A stretch of 64,000 nucleotides of DNA from Rhodococcus pseudokoreensis (GTDB lineage: Bacteria > Actinomycetota > Actinomycetes > Mycobacteriales > Mycobacteriaceae). The position numbers and the translations under genes were made by a program. The notes beneath the pieces are model-generated. The model searched no databases. It was not told where the DNA came from and saw nothing but the letters and a program-made list of their open reading frames with translations. Positions 1 to 7,914 of the stretch are shown here, piece after piece (positions within the stretch are counted from its first letter, which is position 1; each line of letters begins with the position of its first letter). The DNA lies in contig NZ_CP070619.1 in the NCBI RefSeq assembly GCF_017068395.1, positions 1,736,001 to 1,800,000 of the forward strand, read 5' to 3'.

Positions 1-134
1 CCACCCGGCAGCGGCACGAACGTGTCGGCATTGGCAGCGCCGGTGGACATCAAGCCGAGGACTACAGCCGCAGCGGCACCAAGGCCGGCAACGCGGGCCC
101 CACGGCGCAGGCCTGACTTACGGATCTCGCTCAT
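1..134 (-). CDS. MspA-family porin, N-terminal part only (first of three)
   Basis: The visible 44 codons encode a signal peptide (MSEIRKSGLRRGAR, then an Ala/Gly/Leu-rich stretch ending AANADTFVPLPGG) almost identical to that of the porin at 1146-1766. The gene runs off the left edge of the window, so the barrel domain is not seen. The family forms octameric outer-membrane channels in mycolic-acid bacteria for small hydrophilic solutes. The start ATG is at 132-134, with the same upstream bases (gaatgag / gggga) as the third copy, which points to recent tandem duplication. The assignment rests on the signal peptide and the neighbours only. Confidence 0.75.
   Translation of the reverse strand, partial: MSEIRKSGLRRGARVAGLGAAAAVVLGLMSTGAANADTFVPLPG
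78..93. promoter_or_regulatory. not supported as a site; see 278-293
   Basis: This stretch lies inside the signal-peptide codons of the first porin and holds no separate regulatory signal that I can support. It is listed only to direct the reader to the CRP/GlxR-like sequence at 278-293. Confidence 0.02.
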
Positions 135-277
135 TCTTTCCCCTCATCAGGTACCACCTACCCGGCGTTCGAGTAGGCAGTCTTTACCTATTGACGGGAT
201 AAAGTTAGCTGAAACAACGTCCAAATGTTATAGCTACGTGTCCGAATCGGCCTCCGGTCCCGGCTCCGTGTCCGAAC

Positions 278-293
278 TGTGACATGCGTAACA
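278..293. promoter_or_regulatory. possible CRP/GlxR-type site
   Basis: TGTGACATGCGTAACA differs from the actinobacterial CRP/GlxR consensus TGTGA-N6-TCACA at one base. It lies about 145 bp upstream of the first porin start, in the 250-bp gap between porins one and two. Inference from the motif only. Confidence 0.3.
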
Positions 294-308
294 GTGCATA
301 GAGCGAGG

Positions 309-341
309 TTGGGGGCGTACGGAAGTGCCGTACGCCCCCAA
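309..341 (-). terminator. hairpin downstream of second porin
   Basis: A perfect 14-bp stem (ttgggggcgtacgg / ccgtacgcccccaa) with a 5-base loop sits about 45 bp past the stop of the porin at 385-1080. No T-tract follows on the minus strand, so it is an actinobacterial I-shaped terminator candidate or an RNA-stabilising hairpin. Confidence 0.6.
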
Positions 342-384
342 TCCCGAGGTACTACATTGTTCAATTTTTTTTCGGCGTCATGCG

Positions 385-1080
385 TCAGCCGAGGCTGAAG
401 GGCTGTCCCCACAGGGTGACGGTGCCGTCGACCGACTCGGTCGAGACCGCAACCTTCGCGTAGGAGCGAGCCTGCGCGTAACCGGCGCAACCGGACACAC
501 CGAACGTCTCGTCCGAGTACGTGAAGCCACCGCTCTTGCCGGTGAACTTGAAGCTGCTCTTGTGAGCCTCGGCGCCGTAGTCGTCGGTGTACTCGATGTC
601 GAGGATCGGCACGTTGGTGGCCTGGCCCGGAGCGATAGAGATTCCACCGCCGACCTTGGTGCCGGTCTGGCTGACGGGATCGCCGACCGTACCGGCCTGG
701 ATGTCGTCCCACCCGGCGCTGGCAGAGGCGCCACCGCTTGCGCTACCGCCGAAGTCGAGCTGGCAGGCCACGATGTAACCGGCGTCGATGGTGCCACCCT
801 TGGCGGTACCACCCTCGATGGACACGTCGATCGTGCCGGACGCCCACACGTTGCGGTGCAGCGGAGTCGAACCCATCGACGGGCTGATGTTCGCGGAGTT
901 GCCGGTCGTACGCACAGTCACCACGGAGCCGTCGAGCAGCGTCTGGGTGATCGTGCCGTCCTGCAACGGGACGAAGGTGTCGGCGTTGGCCGCACCGGTG
1001 GAGAGAAGGCCGATCGCGACGGTGGCCGCGGCAACCACACCGGCAGCCTTGGCGCCGTGGCGCAGGGTCTTGCTGTTCAT
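385..1080 (-). CDS. MspA-family porin (second copy)
   Basis: 231 residues. There is a typical Sec signal peptide (MNSKTLRHGAKAAGVVAAAT, cleavage near AANADTF at about residue 33) and a mature part of about 198 residues, the usual size of an MspA monomer. The mature protein has the family's early block (FVPLQDGTITQTLLDGS), a central GYIVACQLDFGG block and a C-terminal GCAGYAQARSYAKV segment ending near the stop. The role is an outer-membrane diffusion channel. It is more diverged from copies one and three than they are from each other. The gap to the upstream porin is 65 bp, so the two may share a transcript, and a hairpin follows at 309-341. Confidence 0.9.
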   Translation of the reverse strand: MNSKTLRHGAKAAGVVAAATVAIGLLSTGAANADTFVPLQDGTITQTLLDGSVVTVRTTGNSANISPSMGSTPLHRNVWASGTIDVSIEGGTAKGGTIDAGYIVACQLDFGGSASGGASASAGWDDIQAGTVGDPVSQTGTKVGGGISIAPGQATNVPILDIEYTDDYGAEAHKSSFKFTGKSGGFTYSDETFGVSGCAGYAQARSYAKVAVSTESVDGTVTLWGQPFSLG

Positions 1081-1145
1081 TGTTCCCCTCTAGGGTGAAT
1101 GTCGCTTATGCGAGAAGTCGTGAAGTGAGATCTGCTTACGAGCGA

Positions 1146-1766
1146 TCAGCCGATGCTGAAGGGCTGCCCGTAGAGGGTGGTCTTGACGTAGTGGTTCCCC
1201 GGAACCTCCACGATCGTGTACGCGCGGGCCTGGGCGTAACCGCCGCAGCCCTGGACCTCGATCTGCTGATCGCGGTACTGGATCGCCGACACACCCGGCT
1301 TCAGGTCCGTCTTGGACTTGATCTTCGCGAACTTGACCTCACCCGGCGCGATCGGCAGGCTCAGCGAACCGCTGGCACTCGGACCGTCAAGCGACATACT
1401 GCCGCTGATGCCACCCTCGAGACCGGTGATGTCGAGCTGGCAACCCACGATGTAACCGGTGGTCAGCGTGGCGCCTTCCTCCGGGATCTCGCCACCGAGC
1501 TCGGCGAACACGTCACCCGAAACCCACGCAACGCGGCCCGCGCCGTTGGCGGCCAGCGACGGCGAAACCAGAGCGCTCTCCGCGTTGCGGGCGATCTTGG
1601 CCGTGACGCTTCCCGCGTTGACGACCTTTTCGCCACCCGGCAGCGGCACGAAGGTGTCGGCGTTGGCCGCACCCGTGGACATCAGGCCGAGGACTACAGC
1701 CGCAGCGGCACCAAGGCCGGCAATGCGGGCTCCACGGCGCAGGCCGGTCTTTCGGTTCTCGCTCAT
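1146..1766 (-). CDS. MspA-family porin (third copy)
   Basis: 206 residues with a signal peptide (MSENRKTGLRRGARIAGLG, cleavage near AANADTF) and an MspA-like mature domain: FVPLPGGEKVVNAGS at the N terminus, GYIVGCQLDITG in the middle and GCGGYAQARAYTIVEV near the end. It probably forms mycomembrane channels. Its first 45 residues are nearly the same as the truncated porin at 1-134. It heads the porin cluster and is preceded by a 584-bp gap that should hold its promoter. The RBS-like bases GAGGGGAACG lie just before the ATG. Confidence 0.9.
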   Translation of the reverse strand: MSENRKTGLRRGARIAGLGAAAAVVLGLMSTGAANADTFVPLPGGEKVVNAGSVTAKIARNAESALVSPSLAANGAGRVAWVSGDVFAELGGEIPEEGATLTTGYIVGCQLDITGLEGGISGSMSLDGPSASGSLSLPIAPGEVKFAKIKSKTDLKPGVSAIQYRDQQIEVQGCGGYAQARAYTIVEVPGNHYVKTTLYGQPFSIG

Positions 1767-2350
1767 TCGTTCCCCTCATCAGGATTCTGCTGGTTCCCAG
1801 TCACGACCTTCGAGACTGAGGAGTGGTCCATGTCGGGCCCAGCGCAGTATCCAGAGCTGTGATGTCCGCAGAGTGAACTACGGATGATCACAGCTCGATA
1901 ACCGCGCTGAAGACGAAATCACTGACGAAACGTCAGAGTTCCGACTGGGCAACGGCACATCGACCCTGCCCTCCATCTCCAGTACTGACTCGCCGAGGAC
2001 AGTAACCGGCGGGTGGTTGCCTATGCAATTAATTCCTGCCGAAACAGAATCGTGATGTATGCCACACCCCGAAACGTGTCCAACGTGTGGGATTTGAGAG
2101 AGAATTCCGACCACTCGACAACTCTGTGACCAGCAGGTTCACTGGCCGTTCACGTTAAGTTCGGTAACGTTTACATTCGGTTCACGAGCTCGAAGGATGT
2201 CTGTTCTGACCGAAATGTGACACCTGAAAGAACGCTGGGAACGGCTCCTCGCCCAGAAAAATTCCACTGGGTCATAGCACAAAAACTCACGCTGATCGCA
2301 ACCCACGACCGCAGATCACGATTTGCTTAAGGTGAGGGTTTCGAAGATAA
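1767..2350. other. 584-bp intergenic region upstream of the porin cluster
   Basis: No convincing gene. Composition is clearly less GC-rich than its surroundings, as expected for a regulatory region of a strongly expressed porin. One feature stands out: the inverted repeat CTGACG-aaa-CGTCAG at 1922-1936, about 155 bp before the porin start, which could be an operator. A 78-codon minus-strand ORF at 1878-2114 has no RBS, no recognisable motif and atypical composition, and I do not call it. Confidence 0.6.
1922..1936. promoter_or_regulatory. perfect inverted repeat, candidate operator
   Basis: CTGACGaaaCGTCAG is a perfect 6-bp inverted repeat with a 3-base centre in the AT-richer region upstream of the third porin. 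It is too short to be a terminator and has no T-tract. No regulator can be named. Confidence 0.3.
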
Positions 2351-2563
2351 CTACCCGTGATGTGGGGGGCGCTGGCGGCGCAGCCACTCGTCGCCGGCGG
2401 TGCCGGAGGAGGACCCTTCGCCGGGTTCGCGTTCGTCCGCGGTGGTGTCGGGGAAGACGTCCCCGAAGATGCGCTCGAGCCGGGCCCTGTCGATCGGGGC
2501 CCGGCTCGGAACTGCCTGCTCGTCGGGCTCGCTGCGCGAACCCGGCTCGTCGGAACGAGAAAT
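2351..2563 (-). CDS. small conserved-looking acidic/basic protein, probable ATT start
   Basis: A 70-residue reading frame directly after moaB. The frame is opened by an in-frame TGA inside moaB and contains no ATG, GTG or TTG before the coding-looking part. The codon ATT at 2561-2563 sits 8 bases after GGAAGG, a good Shine-Dalgarno sequence, so initiation at ATT is the simplest reading. The product begins (M)SRSDEPGSRSEPDEQ, has a core RARLERIFGDVFPDTTADER and ends EWLRRQRPPHHG. I have the impression that this core and the PPHHG tail recur in small proteins beside moaB in related genera, but I could not search. Third-position GC and residue bias look coding. Function unknown. A sequencing slip or an undetected frameshift from moaB is the alternative. 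Confidence 0.6.
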   Translation of the reverse strand: MSRSDEPGSRSEPDEQAVPSRAPIDRARLERIFGDVFPDTTADEREPGEGSSSGTAGDEWLRRQRPPHHG

Positions 2564-2567
2564 CGTC

Positions 2568-3128
2568 TCAGCCTTCCAGACCGGACAATTCGGAAATCAC
2601 GTGTGCCGCGAGCGGCGTCAGGGTGGCCATGCCGTCCCGGACCGCGGCGCGCGAGGACGCGAGGTTTACCACGAGTGTGCTGCCGGACACACCGGCGAGC
2701 CCGCGGGAGAGGCCGGCGTCCAGCGAACCGGCGGCGAGACCCGACGACCGGAGGGCCTCCGAGATTCCCGGAATCTCGCGGTCGAGGACCTCGGCGGTGA
2801 CGTCGGGGGCGACGTCGCGGGGCGACACGCCGGTGCCGCCGACGGAGACGACGAGGTCGACGCCGCCGATGACGGCGGTGTTGAGCGCGTTACGGATCTC
2901 CACCTCGTCGGCCGCCACCGCGACGATGGCGTCGACGATGAAGCCGGCCTCGTTCAGCAGTTCCGTCACCAGAGGCCCGATGGAGTCCTTGCCGTCACCG
3001 TGAGCGGTGCGGTCGTCGACGATTACCACCAGCGCGCGGCCGGCCAGCGAGGCTTCGATGTCCATGGTCCCTACCGTAGTGGCCCCGTTCAGAACGGACT
3101 CGACCTGCCCGAGAATCCCCGTGTTCAT
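2568..3128 (-). CDS. moaB: molybdopterin-binding protein, MoaB/Mog family
   Basis: 186 residues from the ATG that overlaps the pepD stop (TGATG). The MPT adenylyltransferase-type fold is clear: GRALVVIVDDR near the start, VDLVVSVGGTGVSPRDVAP in the middle (the GGTG and P-R-D motifs that bind molybdopterin) and LAGVSGSTLVVNLASS near the C terminus. The role is molybdenum cofactor assembly or a regulatory relative (M. tuberculosis MoaB2). Family members usually start at the position of Met22 (MDIEASLAGRALVV), which has a weak GGTAGGGA upstream, so the true start may be at 3065 instead. The position after pepD is conserved in mycobacteria. Confidence 0.9.
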   Translation of the reverse strand: MNTGILGQVESVLNGATTVGTMDIEASLAGRALVVIVDDRTAHGDGKDSIGPLVTELLNEAGFIVDAIVAVAADEVEIRNALNTAVIGGVDLVVSVGGTGVSPRDVAPDVTAEVLDREIPGISEALRSSGLAAGSLDAGLSRGLAGVSGSTLVVNLASSRAAVRDGMATLTPLAAHVISELSGLEG

Positions 3129-4621
3129 CAGCGGCCGCCCTGTTCGGCGGTTCCGAGCGTGACGTCGACGGTCTTGGAATTCGACCCGTTCCCGTCGGTG
3201 TAGGTGATGGACACGTTGTCTCCCGGTGCGTGCGATCGAATGGCGGCGATCAGCGCGTCGCCGCTGGTGATGACCCGGTCGTCGACCTTGGTGATCACCG
3301 AGCCCTTCGGAATTCCCGCCTTCTCCGCCGGGCTGCCCGACGTGACCTCGACGACGGTGGCACCGTTGGCGGCGTCCTGCGACGGGACCTGGATCCCGAT
3401 GACGGCCTGGGTGGCCTTGCCCGTCTTGACCAACTCGTCCGCAATGCGCCGCGCCTGGTCGACCGGGATCGCGAAGCCGAGACCGATGGAACCGCTCTGC
3501 TCGCCCGCGCCGGAACCGCCGATGCTCGCGATGGCGGTGTTGATGCCGATCAGCTGACCGTCCATGTTGACGAGGGCGCCGCCGGAGTTGCCCGGGTTGA
3601 TCGCCGCATCCGTCTGCAGGGCATCGATGACGGTGTTCTGGTTGCCGGACTCACCGCTGGTGGACACCGGGCGGTTGAGCGCCGAGATGATGCCCTCGGT
3701 GACGGTCCCGGCGAGCCCGAGAGGCGAACCGATCGCGACGACCTGCTGTCCGACCTGCACGTTGCCCGAAGTGCCCAGCTCGATCGGAGTGAGGTTCGTC
3801 TTGCCGTCCACCTTGATGACCGCGAGGTCGGATACCGGGTCGGCGCCGACCAGCTTGGCGTCGGCCGTGCTGCCGTCCGAGAACGCGACCGTCAGCTTGC
3901 CGCCCTTGGCGGCCGCGCCCGCGACGTGATTGTTGGTGAGGATCATGCCGTCGGACGAGATGACGATGCCGGATCCCTCGCCGCCGGAACCGCCTGCCGT
4001 CGCAACCTCGATCTGGACGACGCTCGGGACCACCTTGTTCGCGACCGCCTGCACCGACCCCGCCGGTGCATTCGCGGCCGGGGTCGCGGTGTTGTTCTTG
4101 GGGGCGTCGAGGGAGTTGGTCACCGCGGCGCCGCTGCCGTTGCGATCCGTCGCCAGGGAACCGACGACGCCGCCGATGCCGCCGCTCACGAGGGCGAGCG
4201 CCACGGCGCCCACCACGATCGCCGTGCGCGCGGGACGCTTCGTCGCGGTCACGGTCGATCCCGCTCCGGCCTGTCCGGGCCCCTGCAGGCCGGGGAACGG
4301 GCCCTGAGGCGTCCCGGGCTGCCCGGCCGCATGCTGGGCACCCGGATGTCCCTGAGCCCCGTGCTGGGGGTGCCCGAACTGCTGGGTGGGCTGGGGCGGC
4401 GGACCGTACGGATTGCCCTGGGGATACCCGGCGCCGTAGGCCTGCTGCCCCGCCGGACCGCCCGCCGGGTTGTGCGGAGTGGTCGGGAACTGCTCGGTCG
4501 GGTGGTACCCCTGTGTCGGCGGCTGCGGCTGTGGGTTGGCCGGCTGGTCGGGGCGCCCGCCCCGGTCGCCACCGGCGTTCTCGCGGCTGTCGCCGTCGTG
4601 GCTGTTTCGATCCTCGGTCAT
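3128..4621 (-). CDS. pepD: HtrA-type serine protease PepD
   Basis: 497 residues from an ATG with GGAAG eight bases upstream (an ATG 15 codons earlier is less likely). Residues 1-130 are cytoplasmic and rich in Pro, Gln and Gly. One membrane segment spans about 133-155. The trypsin-like domain has His232 (TNNHVAG), Asp265 (DPVSDLAVIKV) and Ser346 (NPGNSGGALVN). One PDZ domain covers about 400-490 (VVEVTSGSPAEKAGIPKGS). It degrades or refolds misfolded envelope proteins. It lies directly after mprAB, which in mycobacteria activates pepD under envelope stress, and overlaps moaB by one base. Confidence 0.95.
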   Translation of the reverse strand: MTEDRNSHDGDSRENAGGDRGGRPDQPANPQPQPPTQGYHPTEQFPTTPHNPAGGPAGQQAYGAGYPQGNPYGPPPQPTQQFGHPQHGAQGHPGAQHAAGQPGTPQGPFPGLQGPGQAGAGSTVTATKRPARTAIVVGAVALALVSGGIGGVVGSLATDRNGSGAAVTNSLDAPKNNTATPAANAPAGSVQAVANKVVPSVVQIEVATAGGSGGEGSGIVISSDGMILTNNHVAGAAAKGGKLTVAFSDGSTADAKLVGADPVSDLAVIKVDGKTNLTPIELGTSGNVQVGQQVVAIGSPLGLAGTVTEGIISALNRPVSTSGESGNQNTVIDALQTDAAINPGNSGGALVNMDGQLIGINTAIASIGGSGAGEQSGSIGLGFAIPVDQARRIADELVKTGKATQAVIGIQVPSQDAANGATVVEVTSGSPAEKAGIPKGSVITKVDDRVITSGDALIAAIRSHAPGDNVSITYTDGNGSNSKTVDVTLGTAEQGGR

Positions 4622-4750
4622 CGCATCACTTCCATCTCCCGCGACCACCCGCAGGGGCAGTCGCACCGTCTCTGTCTACGAGAGTGCCCGGTGGGACTGA
4701 GAGGGTCCTGAGACCGGCCTTTGAGTTAGCCGAGACCTCGAGCTTCGAGC

Positions 4751-6229
4751 CTATTCCGCTTCGGGTTCCCCCGGAAGGACGATGCGGATGAGCGCACCGC
4801 CCCGTTCGGAGACGTCCACCGCGATCGTGCCGCCGTGCTTGACCACCACCTGCCGGACGATCGCCAGGCCCAGCCCGGAGCCGGGCATCGAGCGTGACGC
4901 CGTGGACCGGTAGAAGCGGTCGAACACCAGCTCCCGGTCCTCCTCCGGAATGCCCGGGCCCGCGTCGTCGACCGTCAGCTCGAGAAGTCCGTCGCCTGCC
5001 GGTCTCATGGCCACCCGCACCTGCTCGCCGGTCGGACTCCACTTGGCCGCGTTGTCGAGGACGTTCAGCACCGCCCGCGACAATCCCGCGTGGTCGCCGT
5101 AGACGAACCAGGGAACGGTGACGGCGGTGAAGTCGATCTCGTTGCGCCTGCGTCGCGCGCGCTCGAGGCTGCGGTCCACCACTTCACTGAGATCGACTCT
5201 CTCGAAGACGGTTTCCGGTGCATCCTCGCGGGCCAGGTCGACGAGGTCGCCCACCAGCTGCGAGAGTTCCTCGATCTGCGCCACCACGTCGGTGCGCAGT
5301 TCGGCCATGTCCTCGTCCGGAATGTGCGGCGCACCAGGACGACTCGATGCGATCAGCAACTCCATGTTGGTGCGCAGCGACGTGAGCGGCGTCCGCAGTT
5401 CGTGTCCCGCGTCGGCAACGAGCCTGCTCTGCCGCTCCCGCGATTCCGCGAGCGCCCTCAGCATGGTGTTGAAACTTTCGGTGAGCCGTGCGAGTTCGTC
5501 GTTGCCCGTCACCGGCATCGGTGTCAGGTCGTCGGTGCGGGCCACCCGTTCCGTGGCGGCGGTGAGCCGGGCGATCGGACGCAGACCGGTGCGTCCCACC
5601 GTCGTTCCGGCGGCGGCCGCGAGGACCACCCCGCACCCGCCGACGATGAACAGCACCCAGGCCAGCCGGTCGAGCACCGCCCCCGTCGGCGCGAGCCGCT
5701 GGGCGATCACCAGCGTGCTGCCGTCCTGGGTCCGCTCGGCCAGCACCCGCTGATTGTCGGCGGTGCGCAGGGACGTCTCCTGCTCGCCGCGCGCCACCGA
5801 CAGCTCCGGCTCGCCGATCGGCACATTGGAACCCGGGGGCGTGTACGTGTCGAGGTCCGGAAAGACCAGCGCCACACTGATGTCCGTCGTGTACAGCGTC
5901 GCGCCCGCGATGTAGCGCGGATCGAACGTCACGAGGTTGCTGTCGATCAGCGCGGACGCGCGGTTCCGCAGCTGGTTGTCGACATCGGCGTACAGGGCCC
6001 GCGACACCACGGCGTACGCCGCGATCGCCATCACCGCCACCGCGATGGCCACCACGGACGCCGCGAGCAGCGTCACCCGCCACCGCAACGAGACCGACCG
6101 GGTCAACGGCATCGGCGGCCGCATCTCGGGCGGTAACGGGATCGGTCCTGTGGGGTGCCGGGAAATGTGGTGCGTGTCGTGCTTCGCCGCCCCCGACTTG
6201 GGGGCAGTTCTGTGGAACGGAACAGCCAT
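4751..6229 (-). CDS. mprB: sensor histidine kinase MprB
   Basis: 492 residues. The start ATG overlaps the mprA stop by one base (TGATG); the open frame continues upstream through mprA but that part is not coding. Membrane segments are at about 52-75 and 189-211 and enclose an extracytoplasmic sensor of about 110 residues. HAMP follows at about 212-265. The H-box ADAGHELRTPLTSLR contains phospho-acceptor His276. The ATPase has an N-box (NVLDNAAKW, 389-397), a G1 box (DDAGPGIPEED) and a G2 box (GSGLGLAIVRQ). It senses envelope stress and phosphorylates MprA. In the M. tuberculosis system, DnaK and PepD modulate the response. Confidence 0.95.
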   Translation of the reverse strand: MAVPFHRTAPKSGAAKHDTHHISRHPTGPIPLPPEMRPPMPLTRSVSLRWRVTLLAASVVAIAVAVMAIAAYAVVSRALYADVDNQLRNRASALIDSNLVTFDPRYIAGATLYTTDISVALVFPDLDTYTPPGSNVPIGEPELSVARGEQETSLRTADNQRVLAERTQDGSTLVIAQRLAPTGAVLDRLAWVLFIVGGCGVVLAAAAGTTVGRTGLRPIARLTAATERVARTDDLTPMPVTGNDELARLTESFNTMLRALAESRERQSRLVADAGHELRTPLTSLRTNMELLIASSRPGAPHIPDEDMAELRTDVVAQIEELSQLVGDLVDLAREDAPETVFERVDLSEVVDRSLERARRRRNEIDFTAVTVPWFVYGDHAGLSRAVLNVLDNAAKWSPTGEQVRVAMRPAGDGLLELTVDDAGPGIPEEDRELVFDRFYRSTASRSMPGSGLGLAIVRQVVVKHGGTIAVDVSERGGALIRIVLPGEPEAE

Positions 6230-6915
6230 CACGGAGGAGTCTCCCGCAGCACGTAGCCGACCCCGCGGACGGTATGCAACAGGCGGGTCTCGCCGTCCGC
6301 CTCCGTCTTGCGGCGCAGATACCCGATGTACACCTCGAGCGCGTTGCCGGACGTCGGGAAGTCGTAACCCCACACCTCCTCGAGGATGCGGCCGCGGGTC
6401 AGCACCCGGCGCGGGTTGGCCATCAGCATCTCGAGGAGCGAGAACTCGGTGCGGGTGAGGCTGATGGACCGCTCGCCGCGCGTCACCTCGCGGGTGACCG
6501 GGTCGAGCGTGAGGTCCTCGAACGTCATCTTCTCCGAATCGATGCCCGGCTCCGGGGCGGCGCGGCGCAGCAGCGCACGCAACCGGGCCAGCAGCTCCTC
6601 GAGGGCGAACGGTTTCGGCAGGTAATCGTCGGCTCCGGCGTCCAGGCCCGACACCCGCTCCGACACGGAGTCGCGCGCCGTCAGGACGAGAATCGGCAGG
6701 TCGTCGCCGGTGCTCCGCAACCGGCGGCACACCTCGAGACCGTCCAGTCGCGGCATCATCACATCGAGCACCAGCGCGTCGGGGCGCGCGTTCGCGACCT
6801 TCTCGAGAGCATCGATACCGTCGACGGCCAGTTCCACCGAGTACCCGTTGAAGCTGAGAGACCGCCGTAAGGACTCCCTCACGGCGCGATCGTCGTCGAC
6901 CACCAAAATGCGCAT
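6229..6915 (-). CDS. mprA: OmpR-family response regulator MprA
   Basis: 228 residues. The receiver domain (1-120) has the acidic pocket DDD at 7-9, phospho-acceptor Asp51 (LVLDVMMPR), Thr79 (LVLTARDS) and Lys101 (DDYLPKPF). The winged-helix DNA-binding domain covers about 130-225 ([16 protein letters not shown] ... [15 protein letters not shown] region, here [15 protein letters not shown]). It is the first gene of the mprA-mprB-pepD-moaB unit, in which every junction overlaps or is short. In mycobacteria MprA activates its own operon, pepD and sigma-factor genes under detergent or envelope stress. Confidence 0.95.
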   Translation of the reverse strand: MRILVVDDDRAVRESLRRSLSFNGYSVELAVDGIDALEKVANARPDALVLDVMMPRLDGLEVCRRLRSTGDDLPILVLTARDSVSERVSGLDAGADDYLPKPFALEELLARLRALLRRAAPEPGIDSEKMTFEDLTLDPVTREVTRGERSISLTRTEFSLLEMLMANPRRVLTRGRILEEVWGYDFPTSGNALEVYIGYLRRKTEADGETRLLHTVRGVGYVLRETPP

Positions 6916-6982
6916 ACCCGACAGTTTGGCCCGATCAACTGAGATATGTCTGAGAAGGGACCTCTAATGGGGATGTCGCCGG

Positions 6983-7591
6983 TCACTCGACGACGCGCGG
7001 ACCCGGCAGACCCCAGTTCCGCCACAGCGCCACCAGTCGCAGCGCGGACGCGAACACCGTCCCCACCACCAGCGCCACATCGGTCCCCGAACCCCACTCG
7101 CTCACCGCGACGACCAGCGCCGAACCAAGCAGCGCCGGCACCGCGTAGAAGTCCCGCTGCAGCAGCAACGGGACCTCGTTCACCAGCACGTCGCGCAGGA
7201 TGCCGCCGCCGATCGCCGCCGTGCCGCCGATGAGGCACGACGCCAGCGGACTGGCCCCGTGGTCGAGCGCGATCACCGCGCCCGTGCTCGCGAACAGGCC
7301 CATCCCCAGGGCGTCCAGCACCAGAATCTCCCGGCGGAGTTTTCCGACAGTCGAATGCAGGAAGAACACCAGCAACGACAGGCCGAACGACGTGCCGAGG
7401 TTCGGCCAGCTACCCAGCGACGTCGGCGGGTGGATGCCCAGCAGGACGTCGCGGACGATGCCGCCACCCAGGGCGGTGAAGACACCGACCACGCACACAC
7501 CGAAGATGTCGAGGCGCTTCGTCACCCCCACCAGGGCGCCCGACGCCGCGAACACCGCGATGCCCACCAGTTCCAGGATGTACAGCAGCAC
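6983..7591 (-). CDS. trimeric intracellular cation channel (TRIC/UPF0126) family membrane protein
   Basis: 202 residues and almost entirely hydrophobic. It contains two copies of the UPF0126 repeat, each carrying the glycine-rich signature: FTALGGGIVRDVLLGIHPP near residues 38-57 and GTAAIGGGILRDVLVNEVPL near 123-143. About seven membrane helices are predicted by eye. Relatives are prokaryotic TRIC potassium-permeable channels or, for some members, amino-acid transporters, so the substrate is not fixed. The C terminus is polar. It stands alone between mprA and the zinc locus, and the palindrome at 7621-7666 lies just upstream. Confidence 0.85.
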   Translation of the reverse strand: MLLYILELVGIAVFAASGALVGVTKRLDIFGVCVVGVFTALGGGIVRDVLLGIHPPTSLGSWPNLGTSFGLSLLVFFLHSTVGKLRREILVLDALGMGLFASTGAVIALDHGASPLASCLIGGTAAIGGGILRDVLVNEVPLLLQRDFYAVPALLGSALVVAVSEWGSGTDVALVVGTVFASALRLVALWRNWGLPGPRVVE

Positions 7592-7620
7592 CCGCCAAGG
7601 TTCGCACGGCGTGCCTTCGG

Positions 7621-7666
7621 CCCGTGAGTACTTATTAACGTGGGGCGGTTAACAAGTACTCACGGG
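7621..7666. repeat. dispersed 46-bp palindrome, family A copy 1
   Basis: Arms CCCGTGAGTACTTATTAACG and CGGTTAACAAGTACTCACGGG pair with one mismatch and one gap. Near-identical elements lie at 14323-14368 and 39663-39708. The rpmE2 stop codon (7660-7662) lies inside the right arm. It is probably a bidirectional terminator-like or REP-like repeat. This copy is the most decayed of the three. Confidence 0.85.
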
Positions 7667-7914
7667 CGCTGGCGCACTCCGTACCGGCGCTCGAACTTCT
7701 CGACGCGACCCGCGGTGTCCATCACACGCTGCGCCCCAGTCCAGAACGGGTGCGATTCGCTGGTCACGTCCACGACCACCAGCGGATAGGTGTTGCCGTC
7801 CTCCCACACGGCAGTGCGGTCGCTGGTCAGCGTCGACCGCGTGAGGAACGTGGTTCCGGTGCTCGCGTCCTGGAACACAACGGGGTGGTAGTCGGGATGG
7901 ATTCCTGGTTTCAT
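7660..7914 (-). CDS. rpmE2: 50S ribosomal protein L31 type B (zinc-independent)
   Basis: 84 residues starting [16 protein letters not shown], with the type-B hallmarks ([23 protein letters not shown]) and no CxxC zinc ribbon. It replaces the zinc-binding L31 when zinc is short. The start overlaps the stop of the CobW-like gene by four bases (ATGA), so the pair is one operon under the Zur-like box at 9161-9178. The stop codon falls inside the family A palindrome. Confidence 0.95.
   Translation of the reverse strand: MKPGIHPDYHPVVFQDASTGTTFLTRSTLTSDRTAVWEDGNTYPLVVVDVTSESHPFWTGAQRVMDTAGRVEKFERRYGVRQRP

Noticed and set aside
78..93. A regulatory site inside the first porin's signal-peptide region
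   Set aside because: Nothing distinctive is present; the near-zero confidence feature entry at this place is only a pointer to the real candidate at 278-293 and should be ignored.
1878..2114. 78-codon minus-strand ORF upstream of the porins
   Set aside because: No RBS, no recognisable domain, composition of a regulatory gap; contains the palindrome at 1922-1936.
4751..6730. A 659-residue version of MprB
   Set aside because: The extra N-terminal part lies in another frame of mprA; the true start overlaps the mprA stop and gives a normal kinase length.
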